Shown in pieces: positions 28,301-36,081 of a stretch of 64,000 bases of DNA. This stretch comes from Flavobacterium psychrophilum (GTDB lineage: Bacteria > Bacteroidota > Bacteroidia > Flavobacteriales > Flavobacteriaceae), in the NCBI GenBank assembly GCA_945862065.1, contig CAMAWT010000005.1:1-64000 (forward strand), given 5' to 3'. Both the position numbers and the translations under genes were made by a program. Under the pieces are notes generated by a model. That model searched no databases. It saw nothing but the letters and a program-made list of their open reading frames with translations, and had not been told where the DNA came from. Position 1 is the first letter of the stretch, and each line of letters begins with the position of its first letter.

Positions 28301-28849
28301 GTAGTGATCATGTTTACGGTATTATTGAGTTTCTCAGGAGTTTTCTACGGCTATGTAATTGCTCAAATGGATTTTGTAATCCTAATGACCATGATGGGAA
28401 TTATTGCACTGTCTGGAATTGTAGTTAAAAACGGAATCGTTTTAATGGATTTCTTCGTATTGCTTTTAGATGAAAAAGTGATTGTCAAAAACCTAGAATC
28501 TCACGATGATTTGTCTATTGATGAAATAAAAGAAGTGATTATTATGTCAGGAAAATCGAGGTTACGTCCTGTTTTACTAACAGCTTTAACAGCAATTTTA
28601 GGACTTATACCACTAGCCATTGGTTTGAATTTCGATTTCTTTGGACTTGTCACCGATTTGAATCCGCACCTTTATATGGGTGGTGACAATGTTATTTTTT
28701 GGGCACCATTAGCTTGGACCATTATTTTCGGATTAACCTATGCAACCGTTTTAACTTTGGTAATGGTACCCGTAATGTTCTATCTAGTAAAACGAACAAA
28801 ATATTGGTTAAGAGATCGAAGAAATGCAAGATTAGCATCACAAGCATAA
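25337..28849 (+). CDS. RND family efflux pump, inner-membrane transporter
   Basis: A 1170-residue resistance-nodulation-division transporter that exports substrates with proton import. The N-terminal membrane helix and porter-domain start (PREDFPEILENKIFI, GNSAEDVEKLVTKPLE) are typical. The proton-relay aspartates of TM4 are in LLVDDGIVVVDNV near residue 410. The protein is longer than AcrB (about 1050): a hydrophobic stretch at about residues 515-570 adds two or three membrane segments between TM6 and TM7. The final gene of the tetR-tolC-hlyD-RND operon, closed by a strong terminator. Substrates unknown. Confidence 0.93.
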   Translation: MSHKNKEFGISSWAVDNRITVYILTFIIIVMGTLAYLNMPREDFPEILENKIFISSIFPGNSAEDVEKLVTKPLEDQFKNISGVEKVTSSSYQDYGLIVVEFSQKVTIEEAKVLIKDKVDQSKAKTDWPNLDNGSKVEPNVFNINISEEVPILNINLKGNYTTQQLKKYGEYLQDEIENVSEVKKVDILGVDDREVEIAIDVFKMGAAQVSFDDIQNAVKYENMTLSGGNLVSQGSRNNIRIVGEISKPEQLNEVVVKSFGGTVYLKDIAKVSFKEKEKTTYARESGQEVVMLNVKKRSGQNMISAIDQVKEIVKTAQEKVLPKDLSLKMTNDQSDSVEHQVNELSNHIIFGIILVMIVLMFTMGLRNSLFVGAAIPLSMLMAFAILSAFGFTLNTMVLFGLVMGLGLLVDDGIVVVDNVFANMKKGMSRIQASKIGIGEIAWPVISSTATTLAAFIPLALWPGTVGKFMIYFPITLSCVLGASLFVAMIINAAMTGGFMDIEDRNISRSKLKRQTSIFLSIALFFGIFGYLMQGVFGITIGVSFLSVTFSKVVCHLSLIYVGLLWCYHLFLFKATQDFQHSFFPRLEAKYQVFLGKILNGKRATIALVSIIGLLIFSFVLLGIFPREVLFFPNNVPKQNIVYIEYPQGTDISKTNKATLFVEKQVIDVLKKYVDKNTNENFLAESIVSQVGMGAGNPNVDVGSQSESPFKGKVTVNFVEFNLRRGIDTNVILEEIRSKVKGIAGAKITVEKDAAGPPSGYPISLQLSGSDYDQMLVEAKKVIGFINSKNIEGIEKLNIDVNKESPELEMKIDRVGIGSLGSSTGQVGFTMRRAIYGQEISTYKEGKDDYNITMRLQEDQRKNEGILFNQPVTFRNMNNGQIVQIPISSISSTEKKYTFNQIKRKNSKRVMTIYSNVLTGANGDAISKQIETALQTSNYKMAGDITYSFSGEQEQQKKDSSFLFGALLLALASITIIIVLQFNSISKTVVIMFTVLLSFSGVFYGYVIAQMDFVILMTMMGIIALSGIVVKNGIVLMDFFVLLLDEKVIVKNLESHDDLSIDEIKEVIIMSGKSRLRPVLLTALTAILGLIPLAIGLNFDFFGLVTDLNPHLYMGGDNVIFWAPLAWTIIFGLTYATVLTLVMVPVMFYLVKRTKYWLRDRRNARLASQA

Positions 28850-28867
28850 TAAATAAATAAAGTAAAT

Positions 28868-28895
28868 AAAAAGGGTTCGCAATTGCGAACCCTTT
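28868..28895. terminator. Bidirectional terminator between efflux operon and MORN gene
   Basis: Perfect palindrome AAAAGGGTTCGCAA / TTGCGAACCCTTTT with T-rich tails both ways. It is 19 bp past the RND stop and 46 bp from the stop of the convergent MORN gene, so it can end both transcripts. Confidence 0.92.
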
Positions 28896-28941
28896 TCTGT
28901 AAAATACATTTTTGTTAACAGAATTGTTAAAAAAATAAGTG

Positions 28942-29289
28942 TTAATTTTTATTAGCTATTGCTTCATTGCGCCAGTTTTTTGACAATACCACTGCATTGT
29001 TTTCATAATCAACTTCGGTCAATGAAGTGTTATTCCAAAAAAACCATTTACCTATTTTTTTACCGTTTTCATATTCAGCAATCGCTTTTTTACTGCCATT
29101 TGCATGATATGAAACCCATTTGCCTTCAAGCACCCCATCTTTAAAAAAACCTTCTTGTTCTACCGAACCATTTTCAAAAAAATAAGTCGCCTTAACCATT
29201 CCGTTAACTTCTTCCAATTGAGGTGTTTTGCTTTGTCCAATAGACAAACCAGTTACCATCAATGCTGCAATCATTAAAAATTTTCTCAT
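28942..29289 (-). CDS. Secreted MORN-repeat protein
   Basis: A 115-residue exported protein: signal peptide ending LSIGQS, then about three MORN-type repeats (GMVKATYFFENGSVEQEG, GVLEGKWVSYHANGSK, GKKIGKWFFWNNTSL). Such short proteins are often auto-named YwqK-like antitoxin, but nothing here supports a toxin partner; MORN repeats generally give an elongated beta surface for binding proteins or lipids. Single gene. Confidence 0.82.
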   Translation of the reverse strand: MRKFLMIAALMVTGLSIGQSKTPQLEEVNGMVKATYFFENGSVEQEGFFKDGVLEGKWVSYHANGSKKAIAEYENGKKIGKWFFWNNTSLTEVDYENNAVVLSKNWRNEAIANKN

Positions 29290-29403
29290 AACATTTCGGA
29301 TTTTAAGTTTATAACGTTCGGCAAATATATAACATTATTTACATTAAATAAACAATTTGGTAACAATTTATTAACATTGTAAAAAGTTTAACATTTTCAA
29401 AAT

Positions 29404-29675
29404 CTTTTTTAGAAGCACAAAATCCCGTTTCAGTAGCTATTTTGTCCCGCCATCGCCTTTATCTCCTTTGCCCTTCGGGACTTCAGGAGGATATCGGCTC
29501 TATCGGGGCTACAATTCAAGAGTAGTTTTTCAGTTGAATTTTAGTAAAGTTACAAAGTGGCAAAGTTTCAGAGTTATAAAGTATTAAAATGTGTGCTAAT
29601 TTTTAAAATTCGGGGTTAAACTAATTAATTTTTGAAATTGAAATTGATAATCTTTGTCATTCCATAGGAATCTCA
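29404..29675 (-). repeat. Long composite structured repeat
   Basis: One of three long copies with the same layout. Left arm TTTTTTAGAAGCAC at 29405-29418, hairpin core 29446-29510 (outer stem CCCCG/CGGG, loops ATAGA/GATGG, middle stem GCC/GGC, inner stem CTCCT/AGGAG), then TTTTTCAGTTGAA, a stretch of CAAAGTT-like minirepeats, and the right motif TGTCATTCCATAGGAATCTC ending near 29674. The remaining DNA of the 29290-29855 gap is AT-rich without a gene. Confidence 0.8.
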
Positions 29676-29855
29676 AAAGTGATTATGCTAGTTTAAAAAA
29701 ACTTAAAACCTTAAGCGAAGCAATTAAATATTTTCTTTATATTTGAAAAAATATACAAAAAACCAAACTGTTTGTAAGTTATTTGCAATATTAAAAATAT
29801 AAAAAAACGCAATGAATTTTTTGTGTATTAAAAAGATGATAGAAATTTTAAGAAA

Positions 29856-30647
29856 ATGATGCAAAACAGAAAACATTTCAGAGGGATATTTATAATTTCA
29901 GTTATTATTTTAATTGTAAATGATATGTTTCTAAAAAGTTATTATACTAATTTTTTAACTGGAAAATTATCAGATATCGCAGGGCTTTTTGCATTTCCTT
30001 ACTTTTTGAGTTTATTATTTCCCGAAAAAGTAAAACTTAATTATATCGGAACTGCCATATTATTCATTTTGTGGAAATCCGAAATTATCCAACCAATTCT
30101 TGTTTTTTTTCAATCTATTGGAATTGGATTGAATAGAACTATTGATTATACTGATTTAGTGACATTATTAATTCTACAAATTTCATATCTATATTGGAAT
30201 TCAAATTTAAAGGATTATTTGACAAGCAAAATTAATTTTAAACCTGTAATTCTATCAATATGCTGCTTTGCATTTATTGCAACATCTTTACCTAAAACAC
30301 ATAAAAAAATAAGCTTAAAATCAGAATTAGAAATTACTTTAAAAGTAGAAAAACAAAAAGTAATAAATAAATTAAAATTGGAAAAAGTTTATGGTAGTGT
30401 TCAAGATTATAATTACGTTTTTGAACTTGAAAAATCAAAAAGTGAAATAACTTCTAAAATAAAATTGAAAAAATTAGATAATGGATTAATTACTATAAAA
30501 TTAGATAGTATTTTAGAATCTGAAACAAGAGGAGGTCTATTTTTTGGAGTAAGTAAAGATGACACCGACTTTTTAGATAAACTAACAATACGAGATTATG
30601 AAAAGATTTTTTTAGAAAAAGAAATTACAAAATTATATGAAAAATGA
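29856..30647 (+). CDS. Hypothetical membrane protein
   Basis: A 263-residue protein of unknown function. The N-terminal half holds four or five membrane segments (IFIISVIILIVNDMFL; DIAGLFAFPYFLSLLF; YIGTAILFILWKSEI; TLLILQISYLYW; ILSICCFAFIATSL), with the motif GKLSDIAGLFAFPYFL standing out as probably conserved. The C-terminal 110 residues are lysine-rich, charged and soluble. The AT-rich composition and isolation between repeats suggest an accessory gene. Two adjacent ATGs compete for the start. Confidence 0.65.
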   Translation: MMQNRKHFRGIFIISVIILIVNDMFLKSYYTNFLTGKLSDIAGLFAFPYFLSLLFPEKVKLNYIGTAILFILWKSEIIQPILVFFQSIGIGLNRTIDYTDLVTLLILQISYLYWNSNLKDYLTSKINFKPVILSICCFAFIATSLPKTHKKISLKSELEITLKVEKQKVINKLKLEKVYGSVQDYNYVFELEKSKSEITSKIKLKKLDNGLITIKLDSILESETRGGLFFGVSKDDTDFLDKLTIRDYEKIFLEKEITKLYEK

Positions 30648-30652
30648 CTTTC

Positions 30653-30708
30653 GACAACAACCAGAATTTCGTTGCGGCTGAAAGCCGAGCAATTAAATCT
30701 GGTTGAAC
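30653..30708. repeat. Large imperfect palindrome after the orphan membrane gene
   Basis: Paired blocks on both sides of loop TGAAA: AACCAG with CTGGTT, ATTT with AAAT, TTGC with GCAA, GGC with GCC, separated by small asymmetric bulges. It begins within a few bases of the preceding stop. The right side continues GTTGAAC. No T-run follows, so it is not a simple terminator. The rest of the gap to 30800 shows no gene. Confidence 0.6.
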
Positions 30709-30803
30709 GTAACTGAGATTATACCCACTTTAAGCTCCTCACATTTCGAATTATAATAACGCTAACCGTAAAAGTTGTAGTTTTAAAACAAATTAATTTT
30801 TAA

Positions 30804-30839
30804 AACCCTGTTAGCGTATCAACTCCAACAGGGTTTTTT
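30804..30839 (+). terminator. Rho-independent terminator
   Basis: Perfect 9-bp stem AACCCTGTT (30804-30812) and AACAGGGTT (30827-30835), 14-base loop, ending in a T-run. It would stop transcription coming from the orphan membrane gene 157 bp upstream. Confidence 0.85.
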
Positions 30840-30903
30840 GTTCGTTTTTGGTTGTTACTTTATGACTTTACGACTTTTGACTTTTGACTTTACGACTTTC
30901 GAC

Positions 30904-31037
30904 TATTTTTCAACTGAAAAACAATTAGTCTATTTTAGCCCTGATTGAGCCGATATCCTCCTGAAGTCCCGAAGGGCGAAGGAGATAAAGGCGAAAGCAG
31001 GACAAAATGTCAACTGGAAATTGGTGATGTGCTTCTA
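30904..31037 (+). repeat. Structured intergenic repeat, inverted copy
   Basis: The same element as the long copies but in the opposite orientation. Core 30937-31002: outer stem CCTG/CAGG (a C-G pair replaced by T-A relative to the other long copies), loops ATTGA/GAAAG, middle stem GCC/GGC, inner stem CTCC/GGAG, and the arm GTGCTTCTAAAAAAA at the right. It lies between the convergent orphan membrane gene and the thioredoxin-like gene. Confidence 0.8.
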
Positions 31038-31039
31038 AA

Positions 31040-31077
31040 AAAAATCCAGTTTCAACAAGAGTCAAAACTGGATTTTT
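31040..31077 (-). terminator. Terminator of the thioredoxin-like gene
   Basis: Arms AAAAATCCAGTTT and AAACTGGATTTTT around an 11-base loop; ends 20 bp past the stop of the minus-strand gene and gives a T-run on that strand. Confidence 0.88.
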
Positions 31078-31096
31078 ATGTTATTTTTTGAAAGGA

Positions 31097-32089
31097 TTAT
31101 TTCAATAACGCATCCAATGTTTTTTGTAATTTTGGGTTTGACGGTCTGTCAGCATCAGCATTTACTACTTTTCCGGATGGATCTATTAACAAAAAGCGAG
31201 GGATTGAGTTGATTTCGAAATATTTAATAAAATCAGAATTCCAGTTTTTGTCTGCAAATAATTGAACGCCACCTAATTGTTTTTCGGTAACAAACGTTTT
31301 CCATTTTTCGTGATCTTTATCGGTGTCAACAGAAATGCTTAAAAAAGCAATGTTTTTTCCGTGGTATTTTTCTTCTACCATTTTCAAAGAAGGAATTTCT
31401 GCACGACATGGTCCGCACCAAGTTGCCCACACATCAATGTACACATACTTACCTTTAAAGTCAGCTAGTTTCGCTTTGCCACCTGCATGGTTTTCATATT
31501 CAAATGCTGGCGCAATAGTATTGTTGAATTTAGCTTTAGCTTGTTTTTCTGCAAAATATTGTTTGATTCCTTTTTCTTCACCTTCAATAGCACTTTTTTG
31601 AAGTGCAATAAAATCAGTATCTAGCTTACTATTTTCGATTTCTTTTAAGCTTGTAGCCGATTTAGTTGTAACTGCTTTATTGAAATCAGTTTCGTTCATT
31701 CCCAGAATTTCATCCCAATCAAAAGCAGATTCTGTAATTGTTTTTTTGGCTAAAAAATTATTTTCATCGGCACCAACACCAGAAAACGTTATGGTTTCAT
31801 CAAATTTTGAAGCATCCATTTTCATATATAAATCATAACCCGATTCTAAATATAATTCTGCATATTCGGCACCATCATACAAAGAGTACATGCCATTTTT
31901 GGTTTCAAAGCTACCTTCAAAGTGTCCGTTGGCGTCTCCTTTTATTTCTTTAACAATAATTCGACCGTTTTTTATAAATAATATATCGCCGTTTTTGTTG
32001 GTAACATCTGCTTTAAATTTGATGATGTTTTCTTGTGACCACCCCATACTTGCGACCGTCAAGGTAACTAATACAATTATTTTTTTCAT
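31097..32089 (-). CDS. TlpA/ResA-like thiol-disulfide oxidoreductase with N-terminal DUF4369-like domain
   Basis: A 330-residue exported protein. Signal peptide ends ASMGWSQ. An N-terminal beta-rich domain of about 100 residues resembles the DUF4369 domain that often precedes Bacteroidetes TlpA modules; then a helical linker and a C-terminal thioredoxin fold with active site WCGPC near residue 226 and a cis-proline segment (NSIPRFLLID). It probably reduces disulfides in the periplasm, for example in cytochrome maturation or secreted proteins. Single-gene unit with its own terminator. Confidence 0.9.
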   Translation of the reverse strand: MKKIIVLVTLTVASMGWSQENIIKFKADVTNKNGDILFIKNGRIIVKEIKGDANGHFEGSFETKNGMYSLYDGAEYAELYLESGYDLYMKMDASKFDETITFSGVGADENNFLAKKTITESAFDWDEILGMNETDFNKAVTTKSATSLKEIENSKLDTDFIALQKSAIEGEEKGIKQYFAEKQAKAKFNNTIAPAFEYENHAGGKAKLADFKGKYVYIDVWATWCGPCRAEIPSLKMVEEKYHGKNIAFLSISVDTDKDHEKWKTFVTEKQLGGVQLFADKNWNSDFIKYFEINSIPRFLLIDPSGKVVNADADRPSNPKLQKTLDALLK

Positions 32090-32251
32090 TTTTTTGTTGT
32101 TTACATTTTATACAAATCAAATATAATATAATATTTATGTATCAAAATCAATATTAACAAAAATTTTTAGGTTTAATTCTGCTTTAAGTTTTTTACTTTT
32201 GCACCCGAGACCGTTGGTCGAATTGTTTCGTAATAAAAAAATAGATATAAA

Positions 32252-34006
32252 ATGTATAGAAGTCATTCTTGTGGTCAACTTAATGCCACACATATAAATG
32301 AAGAGGTTACACTTGCTGGTTGGGTTCAAAAATCACGCGACAAAGGATTCATGATTTGGGTTGATTTAAGAGACAGATACGGAATTACGCAATTGATTTT
32401 TGATGAAACACGTACAGAAAAATCAGTGTTTGATGCAGCAAAATCTTTAGGACGCGAATTTGTAATTCAAGTTGTTGGAACGGTTATCGAAAGAGAATCT
32501 AAAAATCCAAACATGGCAACAGGCGATGTTGAGATTTTAGTTTCGAAATTGACTATTTTGAATCAATCATTAGTACCTCCTTTTACGATCGAAGACGAAA
32601 CCGATGGTGGAGAAGATATCAGAATGAAATACCGTTATTTGGATATCAGAAGAAATCCTGTAAAAAATAGTTTGCTTTTCCGTCATAAAGTAGCAATGGA
32701 AGTTAGAAAATACCTTTCGGATCTTGATTTTTGTGAAGTAGAAACACCTTATCTTATCAAGTCAACTCCTGAAGGCGCTAGAGATTTTGTAGTGCCAAGT
32801 AGAATGAACCTAGGACAATTTTACGCCTTACCTCAATCGCCACAAACGTTCAAACAATTATTGATGGTGGGTGGCATGGATAAGTATTTTCAAATTGTAA
32901 AATGTTTCCGTGATGAAGACTTGCGTGCCGACAGACAGCCTGAGTTTACGCAAATTGATTGCGAAATGGCATTTGTAGAGCAAGAAGATATTCTAAATGT
33001 ATTTGAAGGATTAACCCGTCATTTATTGAAAGAAATAAAAGGGGTTGATGTAGCAGAGTTTCCAAGAATAACTTACGATTATGCTATGAAAACTTACGGA
33101 AACGACAAACCGGATATTCGTTTCGAAATGAAATTTGGAGAATTGAACGAAGTTGCTCAACATAAAGAGTTTCCAGTATTTAATGCAGCCGAATTGGTAG
33201 TGGGTATTGCCGCTCCAGGTTGTTCTAACTACACAAGAAAAGAAATAGATGCTTTGATTGATTGGGTTAAGCGACCACAAGTAGGTGCATCTGGAATGGT
33301 ATATGTAAAATATGAATTGGATGGCACATTGAAATCATCTGTAGATAAATTTTATAATGAAGCTGATTTAAAAAAATGGGCGGAAATAACGAATGCCAAA
33401 CCTGGCGATTTGATTTTGATACTTTCAGGTAATGAAAATAAAACACGAACGCAACTTTCTGCTTTGAGAATGGAAGTTGCCACGCGATTAGGTTTGAGAA
33501 AACCTGACGAATTTGCACCGTTGTGGGTAGTTGATTTCCCCTTGTTGGAATGGGACGAAGACAGCGAAAGATTTCATGCCATGCACCATCCGTTTACTTC
33601 TCCAAAGCCAGAAGACATGGATTTGATTACCACCGACCCAGGAAAAGTTCGTGCCAACGCCTATGATATGGTATTGAACGGAAACGAAATTGGAGGTGGT
33701 TCTATTCGTATTCACGATAAAGAATTACAAAGTAGAATGTTCAGCCTCTTAGGATTTACGCCCGAGCAAGCCGAGGCACAATTTGGATTTTTAATGAATG
33801 CCTTTCAGTTTGGTGCGCCACCTCACGGGGGATTAGCTTTTGGATTGGATCGATTAGTTGCCATTTTAGGTGGGCAAGAAACCATTCGAGATTTTATTGC
33901 TTTTCCAAAAAATAATTCTGGACGAGATGTGATGATTGATGCACCAGCAACCATTGATGAATCGCAGCTAAAAGAATTGTATATTCAATTAGATTTGAAA
34001 GAATAA
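32252..34006 (+). CDS. aspS: Aspartyl-tRNA synthetase
   Basis: Charges tRNA-Asp. The 584-residue bacterial-type enzyme has an OB-fold anticodon domain ([19 protein letters not shown], about residues 20-45), class II motif 2 ([18 protein letters not shown]), the large bacterial GAD insertion domain in the middle, and motif 3 ([16 protein letters not shown]) near residue 530. Upstream lies a possible -7 box TACTTTTG (32194-32201) and a small hairpin GACC-GTT-GGTC in the leader. Followed by the cold-shock gene. Confidence 0.96.
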   Translation: MYRSHSCGQLNATHINEEVTLAGWVQKSRDKGFMIWVDLRDRYGITQLIFDETRTEKSVFDAAKSLGREFVIQVVGTVIERESKNPNMATGDVEILVSKLTILNQSLVPPFTIEDETDGGEDIRMKYRYLDIRRNPVKNSLLFRHKVAMEVRKYLSDLDFCEVETPYLIKSTPEGARDFVVPSRMNLGQFYALPQSPQTFKQLLMVGGMDKYFQIVKCFRDEDLRADRQPEFTQIDCEMAFVEQEDILNVFEGLTRHLLKEIKGVDVAEFPRITYDYAMKTYGNDKPDIRFEMKFGELNEVAQHKEFPVFNAAELVVGIAAPGCSNYTRKEIDALIDWVKRPQVGASGMVYVKYELDGTLKSSVDKFYNEADLKKWAEITNAKPGDLILILSGNENKTRTQLSALRMEVATRLGLRKPDEFAPLWVVDFPLLEWDEDSERFHAMHHPFTSPKPEDMDLITTDPGKVRANAYDMVLNGNEIGGGSIRIHDKELQSRMFSLLGFTPEQAEAQFGFLMNAFQFGAPPHGGLAFGLDRLVAILGGQETIRDFIAFPKNNSGRDVMIDAPATIDESQLKELYIQLDLKE

Positions 34007-34064
34007 GATAGCGGAAAACATTGAAAATCAATATTTTTCAAAAATAATTGTTTAAAAAAAGCTT

Positions 34065-34090
34065 TTGTATTATTTTAAATATTACATTTG
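34065..34090 (+). promoter_or_regulatory. Probable promoter of the cold-shock gene
   Basis: TTG at 34065-34067 and TACATTTG at 34083-34090 (exact TAnnTTTG). The spacer of 15 bases is shorter than the usual 17-23, so the -33 part is uncertain. Confidence 0.5.
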
Positions 34091-34118
34091 TTTATTATTA
34101 ATATTTTTACATTACAAA

Positions 34119-34319
34119 ATGCGCACAGGAACAGTTAAATTTTTCAATGAATCAAAAGGTTACGGATTCATTACAGATGATGAAAATGGAAAAGACATTT
34201 TCGTTCACGCAACAGGTTTAAGAGCTGAATCACTTAATGAAGGTGATAAAGTTTCTTTTGAAGAAGAAGAAGGAAGAAAAGGTAAAGTAGCTGCTCAAGT
34301 AGTAGTTATCGAAGACTAA
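34119..34319 (+). CDS. Cold-shock domain protein
   Basis: A 66-residue CspA-like single-stranded RNA/DNA-binding protein. The OB fold carries RNP1 (KGYGFIT) and RNP2 (IFVHAT) and begins MRTGTVKFFNESKG, which fixes the start at the ATG at 34119. It likely acts as an RNA chaperone. The N-terminal 18 codons that could be added upstream are hydrophobic and not part of the family. A strong terminator follows. Confidence 0.94.
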   Translation: MRTGTVKFFNESKGYGFITDDENGKDIFVHATGLRAESLNEGDKVSFEEEEGRKGKVAAQVVVIED

Positions 34320-34350
34320 TATATATTATTTTTTGATTACCTCAAATGGT

Positions 34351-34381
34351 AAAACGCTTCGAATTCGAGGCGTTTTTTTTT
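34351..34381 (+). terminator. Terminator of the cold-shock gene
   Basis: Hairpin AAAACGCTTCGAA / TTCGAGGCGTTTT with an eight-base T-run, 32 bp past the stop codon. Confidence 0.9.
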
Positions 34382-34460
34382 GTTTTTACCCCAAACAATT
34401 TATAATAATTCTAAATAAGCTATTTTGAGTAAATATTTACAAACGTTTAACCTCACTTTA

Positions 34461-34490
34461 TTGTGAATTAAATATTGCGATGTATATTTG
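34461..34490 (+). promoter_or_regulatory. Promoter of the nuo operon
   Basis: TTG at 34461-34463, 19 bases, TATATTTG at 34483-34490: a full match to the Bacteroidetes housekeeping consensus. Predicted start of RNA near 34497, giving a leader of about 30 bases before nuoA. Confidence 0.78.
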
Positions 34491-34527
34491 CAACTATTTT
34501 GGTTTTTACAATAAAAATAGTGATAAA

Positions 34528-34893
34528 ATGCAATCAACTCAATTAGATTATTTTCCAATATTAATGCAGTTTTTACTTGCTGTAGGCTTTGTAGTTGGAA
34601 TGATTATACTTTCTGGCAATCTTGGTCCAAAGAGAAATTCTGTAAATAAAGATAAAAATTTTGAGTGCGGTATAGAATCAGTCGGAAATGCACGTATTCC
34701 TTTTTCAGTAAAATACTTTTTAGTAGCTATTCTTTTCGTTTTATTTGATGTTGAGGTTATTTTCTTATATCCTTGGGCAATAAATTTTAAAGAAATGGGT
34801 ATTGAAGGAATGTTGAAAATGGTTGTTTTTATGCTTTTATTGTTGGTCGGATTCTTTTACATCATCAAAAAGAAAGCTTTAGAGTGGGAATAA
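34528..34893 (+). CDS. nuoA: NADH-quinone oxidoreductase subunit A
   Basis: Small membrane subunit of complex I, 121 residues, with three membrane helices and the conserved loop FECGIESVGNARIPFSVKYF after helix 1 that contacts the quinone site. I start at the ATG at 34528 (MQSTQLDYF) since the longer frame overlaps the promoter. First gene of the operon nuoA-N; nuoB follows after 32 bp. Confidence 0.95.
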   Translation: MQSTQLDYFPILMQFLLAVGFVVGMIILSGNLGPKRNSVNKDKNFECGIESVGNARIPFSVKYFLVAILFVLFDVEVIFLYPWAINFKEMGIEGMLKMVVFMLLLLVGFFYIIKKKALEWE

Positions 34894-34925
34894 TTAGTCA
34901 AGTAATTTTTTTATTTAATTAAAAA

Positions 34926-35471
34926 ATGAGCGATTCAAAAATAAATATGGTGGCACCACCAGAAGGAGTAACAGGCGAAGGTTTTTTTGCAACAAAATTA
35001 AATGATGTTGTAGGTATGGCTCGCGCCAATTCATTATGGCCATTGCCGTTTGCAACCTCTTGTTGTGGAATTGAGTTTATGGCAACGATGGCTTCTCATT
35101 ATGACCTTGCAAGATTTGGTTCTGAACGAGTTAGTTTTTCTCCTCGTCAAGCTGATATGTTGTTGGTAATGGGAACAATATCCAAAAAAATGGCACCTAT
35201 TTTACGTCAAGTATATGAGCAAATGTCAGAGCCACGTTGGGTTATTGCTGTGGGTGCATGTGCTTGCTCAGGAGGTGTTTTTGACACGTATTCTGTGCTT
35301 CAAGGTATTGATAAGGTTATTCCTGTTGATGTCTATGTACCGGGATGTCCGCCAAGACCAGAACAAATTGTTGATGGGGTAATGCAACTTCAAGAATTGG
35401 TTAGAACAGAATCAGTTAGAAGAAGAAGTTCACCAGAATATAAAGAATTATTAGCTTCTTATAACCTATAA
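34926..35471 (+). CDS. nuoB: NADH-quinone oxidoreductase subunit B
   Basis: Carries the terminal iron-sulfur cluster N2 that passes electrons to quinone. In 181 residues the ligands are visible: the adjacent pair Cys46-Cys47 in SCCGIEFMA, one in CACSGGVFD and one in GCPPRPEQI. Length and start are normal. Two bases separate it from nuoC. Confidence 0.96.
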   Translation: MSDSKINMVAPPEGVTGEGFFATKLNDVVGMARANSLWPLPFATSCCGIEFMATMASHYDLARFGSERVSFSPRQADMLLVMGTISKKMAPILRQVYEQMSEPRWVIAVGACACSGGVFDTYSVLQGIDKVIPVDVYVPGCPPRPEQIVDGVMQLQELVRTESVRRRSSPEYKELLASYNL

Positions 35472-35473
35472 AA

Positions 35474-35992
35474 ATGGCAATAGAAACTGTAAAAATACAA
35501 GAAAAATTACAACAAAAATTTGGTAATAATGTACTAAATTTTGGGATGCAAAAAGATATATTTTCTCTTGAAGCAACACCAGAAGTTATACATGAAGTAA
35601 TTCAATTTTTGAAAGAAGATGAAGAACTTAATTTTCATTTTTTGACGGATTTATGCGGAGTACATTTTCCAGAAAATGACGATGACCATCAATTTTCTTT
35701 GGTGTATCATTTGCATAATTGGATAGAAAATACTCGATTAAGAGTTCGAACTTTTTTAACCGAAAACCCTAAAGTTGATTCAATTACAGATATTTTTCAA
35801 ACAGCTAATTGGATGGAAAGAGAAACATGGGATTTTTATGGCATTGATTTCAAAGGTCATCCACAATTGAAACGAATTTTGAATATGGATGAAATGATTT
35901 CACACCCATTAAGAAAAGAGTTTCCGATGGAAGACAGCGGAAGAACAGATAAAGATGATCGTTTCTTCGGAAGAACCGTAATTAATGAATAA
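35474..35992 (+). CDS. nuoC: NADH-quinone oxidoreductase subunit C
   Basis: Peripheral-arm subunit of 172 residues. The conserved C-terminal block is present (ANWMERETWDFYGIDFKGHPQL and HPLRKEFPMED). In some bacteria NuoC and NuoD are fused; here they are separate, with an 89-bp gap holding short CAATTGT direct repeats. Binds beside NuoD and NuoB at the quinone module. Confidence 0.95.
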   Translation: MAIETVKIQEKLQQKFGNNVLNFGMQKDIFSLEATPEVIHEVIQFLKEDEELNFHFLTDLCGVHFPENDDDHQFSLVYHLHNWIENTRLRVRTFLTENPKVDSITDIFQTANWMERETWDFYGIDFKGHPQLKRILNMDEMISHPLRKEFPMEDSGRTDKDDRFFGRTVINE

Positions 35993-36081
35993 GTAACAAT
36001 TATTTATTCAACAAAAATATAATTAATAGACACTAGAAAAATTATTTAGTAATTATCAATTGTCAATTGTCAATTAAAAAG

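Noticed and set aside
28942..29289. YwqK-type antitoxin reading of the MORN protein
   Set aside because: It has a signal peptide and no partner toxin gene beside it; the MORN repeats alone explain the similarity.
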